A DNA stretch of 34,860 nucleotides from Paludibacteraceae bacterium (GTDB taxonomy: Bacteria > Bacteroidota > Bacteroidia > Bacteroidales > Paludibacteraceae), in contig JAKSKX010000021.1 in NCBI GenBank assembly GCA_024401535.1, positions 1-34,860 of the forward strand. The letters are read 5' to 3'. Shown piece by piece: positions 33,107 to 34,860 of the stretch. The stretch's first letter is position 1, and every line of letters begins with the position of its first letter. The notes beneath the pieces are model-generated. The model was not told where the DNA came from, did no database searches, and worked only from the letters and a program-made list of their open reading frames with translations. A program made the translations under genes and the position numbers.

Positions 33107-33587
33107 CTTCTTTAGAGTTTATTTCTTTTATAACATTGTTTACTGTTTTTGATATGCTGTCAATTTCGTAGCCTTTGGAAGCGCAGTACCTGAACAGCTT
33201 TGCCTTTAGCTCTTGAGTAGAGTTGTACTTTGTTGTTTTTGCCTTTGCTCTCAGCAAGTCAGTCAGAATGTCTGTGTAATCGTCCTGAGGAATTTCTTCC
33301 AGCGCGTTGCTGATATTATCTTCGGAAATATGTTTCATTTTGAGCATGTACTCAATCTTTTTCCTTCCCCATTTTGCAAAGCGGTATTTGTCTCTGGCAT
33401 AAAAATTTGCGTAGCGAAGCTCGTTGATGAAATTTTCTTCTTCAAGTCGTTCTGCAATCTTTTGTGCATCTTCTCTAGAGAGTCCCCACTTTATTGCCTT
33501 CTGGATAATATCGTACTTGCATTTCTCACTCTCGGCACAAAGCGAGGCAAGAGAGGAAAGTGCTTCTTCAAAACTCTTCTGCTTCAT
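33096..33587 (-). CDS. recX: RecX regulatory protein
   Basis: 163 residues, an average RecX length. It is made of three-helix repeats: SREDAQKIAERLEEENFINE, then RYANFYARDKYRFAKWGRKK followed by IEYMLKMKHIS, and a last repeat KAKLFRYCASKGYEIDSI. RecX modulates RecA filaments during recombination and repair. recA is not in the window. The start overlaps the prmC stop by 4 bases (ATGA), indicating translational coupling, and the end overlaps the CPBP protease gene. Confidence 0.9.
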   Translation of the reverse strand: MKQKSFEEALSSLASLCAESEKCKYDIIQKAIKWGLSREDAQKIAERLEEENFINELRYANFYARDKYRFAKWGRKKIEYMLKMKHISEDNISNALEEIPQDDYTDILTDLLRAKAKTTKYNSTQELKAKLFRYCASKGYEIDSISKTVNNVIKEINSKEDED

Positions 33588-34441
33588 TTCCGTGCTATTA
33601 TTGAGCGGTCTTTCCCGTAGTCATCCTTAGTGATGTTTACGTTTCTGAACCCTTGTTTGTTCATCATTTCTTTTGTCTCGTTGCCGAAAGCTTCATTTAT
33701 CTCGAACACTATTGCACCATTATTTTCAAGATGTGTGGTTGCAAAGTTAGTTATTTCTCGATAAAATAGCAAAGGGTCATTTTCTGGAATGAACAAAGCG
33801 AGGTGTGGCTCGTAGTCAAGCACGTTCCTTCTCATCTCTGCCATTTCGCTTGGACGAATGTAAGGAGGGTTGCTGACGATGATGTCGTATTTGTCCAAAG
33901 TGAAGAAATCTTTGCTCAGTACATCAACTTGCAGGAACTTCACGTTCGCATCCAAGTCTTTGGCATTCTGCTTAGCTATGCATAGGGCTTCGTCAGAAAT
34001 GTCAATTGCAGTAACATTTGCTTTTTCTCCCAATTCCAAAGCAACGGAGATGGCAATGATTCCCGAACCCGTGCCTATATCAATGATTGAAACCTTTGGT
34101 TTTGATTCGAGAACTCTTTTAGCTTCATCAATGGCATTGCAAACAGACAATGCAGTCTCTGGACGAGGAATCAAAGTGCTGTGATTTACTTTGAAGGTAC
34201 GTCCCATGAAATCAGCCTTACCTAATATATACTGTATAGGCTCATGCCTTTCAAGTTTGCAGAGAATATCGTTTGTGGTTTCGATAGTCTCTTTTTCTGC
34301 ATTGTCCATCAGGGCAAAGATTATTTGCGACTTGGACCTGCCGAGAATATGCTCCATAACCATAAAGAAAAGTTCATTGATTTCTTCCTCTGGATAAATA
34401 TTTGCGAGCCTGTTTTTGAATATTTGCTTGAGTTTTCTCAT
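33584..34441 (-). CDS. prmC: release factor glutamine methyltransferase PrmC (HemK)
   Basis: 285 residues. An N-terminal helical domain (about 1-80) is followed by an S-adenosylmethionine methyltransferase fold with GTGSG (123-127, in DIGTGSGIIA) and the catalytic NPPY motif (191-194, in VSNPPYIRP). The linker motif IPRPET (91-96) is typical. PrmC methylates the GGQ glutamine of RF1 and RF2 to support translation termination. It is first in a five-gene minus-strand operon with recX, the CPBP protease, the esterase and the TonB receptor. Confidence 0.95.
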   Translation of the reverse strand: MRKLKQIFKNRLANIYPEEEINELFFMVMEHILGRSKSQIIFALMDNAEKETIETTNDILCKLERHEPIQYILGKADFMGRTFKVNHSTLIPRPETALSVCNAIDEAKRVLESKPKVSIIDIGTGSGIIAISVALELGEKANVTAIDISDEALCIAKQNAKDLDANVKFLQVDVLSKDFFTLDKYDIIVSNPPYIRPSEMAEMRRNVLDYEPHLALFIPENDPLLFYREITNFATTHLENNGAIVFEINEAFGNETKEMMNKQGFRNVNITKDDYGKDRSIIARK

Positions 34442-34449
34442 ATAGTATG

Positions 34450-34457
34450 CAAAGTTA
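34450..34457 (-). promoter_or_regulatory. prmC operon promoter -7 box
   Basis: On the minus strand TAACTTTG fits TAnnTTTG and lies 9-16 bases before the ATG at 34441, giving a very short leader. No good -33 TTTG is seen at the expected distance. Confidence 0.5.
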
Positions 34458-34813
34458 ATAATATAAATTAAGGTTCGTAAGGTGTAAAGACAAATAAAAA
34501 GAAAAAAATGTTGAGTCAGAAAAGTGTTTGCTTTTTTTGAATTTCAGATTTCGGTGTAAGAAAGCATTTCACCAAATCTTTTTTGCAAATCTTTGTCGAG
34601 AATTTTCCTTTATGCCTTCATGCCATTATTTTCTCAAGAAAACTTTTGGTTTTTATTATTTTCTGAAGGTTTTGAAATAGAGAAATACTAGCCAAACTCT
34701 ATTTTTTAGTTGCAAAATGCGGCTTTGGTCACATTTGTGTGTTTTATGAGTAAAAAATATTCGAGTAAATATCAGCTATTTATAAACATTTTCAAAAAAT
34801 AGTTACCAAAACG
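34458..34813. other. AT-rich gap between prmC and the outward promoter
   Basis: About 350 bases, T-rich on the plus strand, without a convincing open frame, hairpin with T-run, or RNA gene. I see nothing assignable here. Confidence 0.5.
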
Positions 34814-34845
34814 TTTGGTGGGTAATTGAGAAAGCACTAATTTTG
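34814..34845 (+). promoter_or_regulatory. canonical promoter pointing out of the right window edge
   Basis: TTTG (34814-34817) and TAATTTTG (34838-34845) are 20 bases apart, a full match to the Bacteroidota consensus on the plus strand. The gene or RNA it drives lies beyond 34860. Confidence 0.75.
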
Positions 34846-34860
34846 CATCCGCAATCGGGA

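Overview
The window reads as a chromosomal segment of a Bacteroidota (Bacteroidales) bacterium, probably Prevotella- or Porphyromonas-like. The evidence is a PorX/PorW pair from the type IX secretion system (T9SS), BspA-type leucine-rich-repeat proteins, a CarboxypepD_reg-type TonB-dependent receptor, a lipoprotein with an acidic Bacteroidota surface-export signal, a DUF5063 gene, and promoters of the Bacteroidota form TTTG-N19-21-TAnnTTTG. No tRNA, rRNA, CRISPR array, insertion sequence or prophage module was seen.

Left part (1-8.1 kb): a possible gene end at the left edge, a surface beta-helix lipoprotein, and an ammonium transporter (amtB) preceded by a three-copy 15-bp repeat. Then comes the distal, AT-richer half of a six-gene minus-strand operon running from 12985 down to 3464. 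Its order is DUF5063 protein, a three-domain fusion (RNase D-like exonuclease + APH/AmgK-like kinase + RapZ C-terminal domain), a 7TM-HD (PgpH-type) phosphodiesterase, a small YcxB-like membrane protein, a transglutaminase-domain exported protein, and a paralogue that lacks the catalytic triad. The fusion protein and its operon are the most unusual content here.

Middle (13.1-23.0 kb): an isolated single gene with a possible PD-(D/E)XK nuclease core and its own canonical promoter and terminator; ribonuclease G/E; a 29-residue basic ribosomal protein of the COX24/AURKAIP1 type; and an HU-family protein. Divergent from these runs uvrA, whose stop overlaps a lipoprotein gene, followed by two BspA-like proteins that share a nearly identical 103-bp leader plus signal-peptide cassette.

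Right part (23.0-34.9 kb): a minus-strand operon porW-porX-DUF4878 lipoprotein (T9SS function and regulation). Beyond it is a tightly overlapping five-gene minus-strand operon: prmC, recX, CPBP membrane protease, CE2-like SGNH esterase, TonB-dependent receptor. At the right edge a canonical promoter points out of the window. Housekeeping genes (uvrA, rng, HU, prmC, recX) therefore alternate with envelope and surface genes, often in the same transcript.
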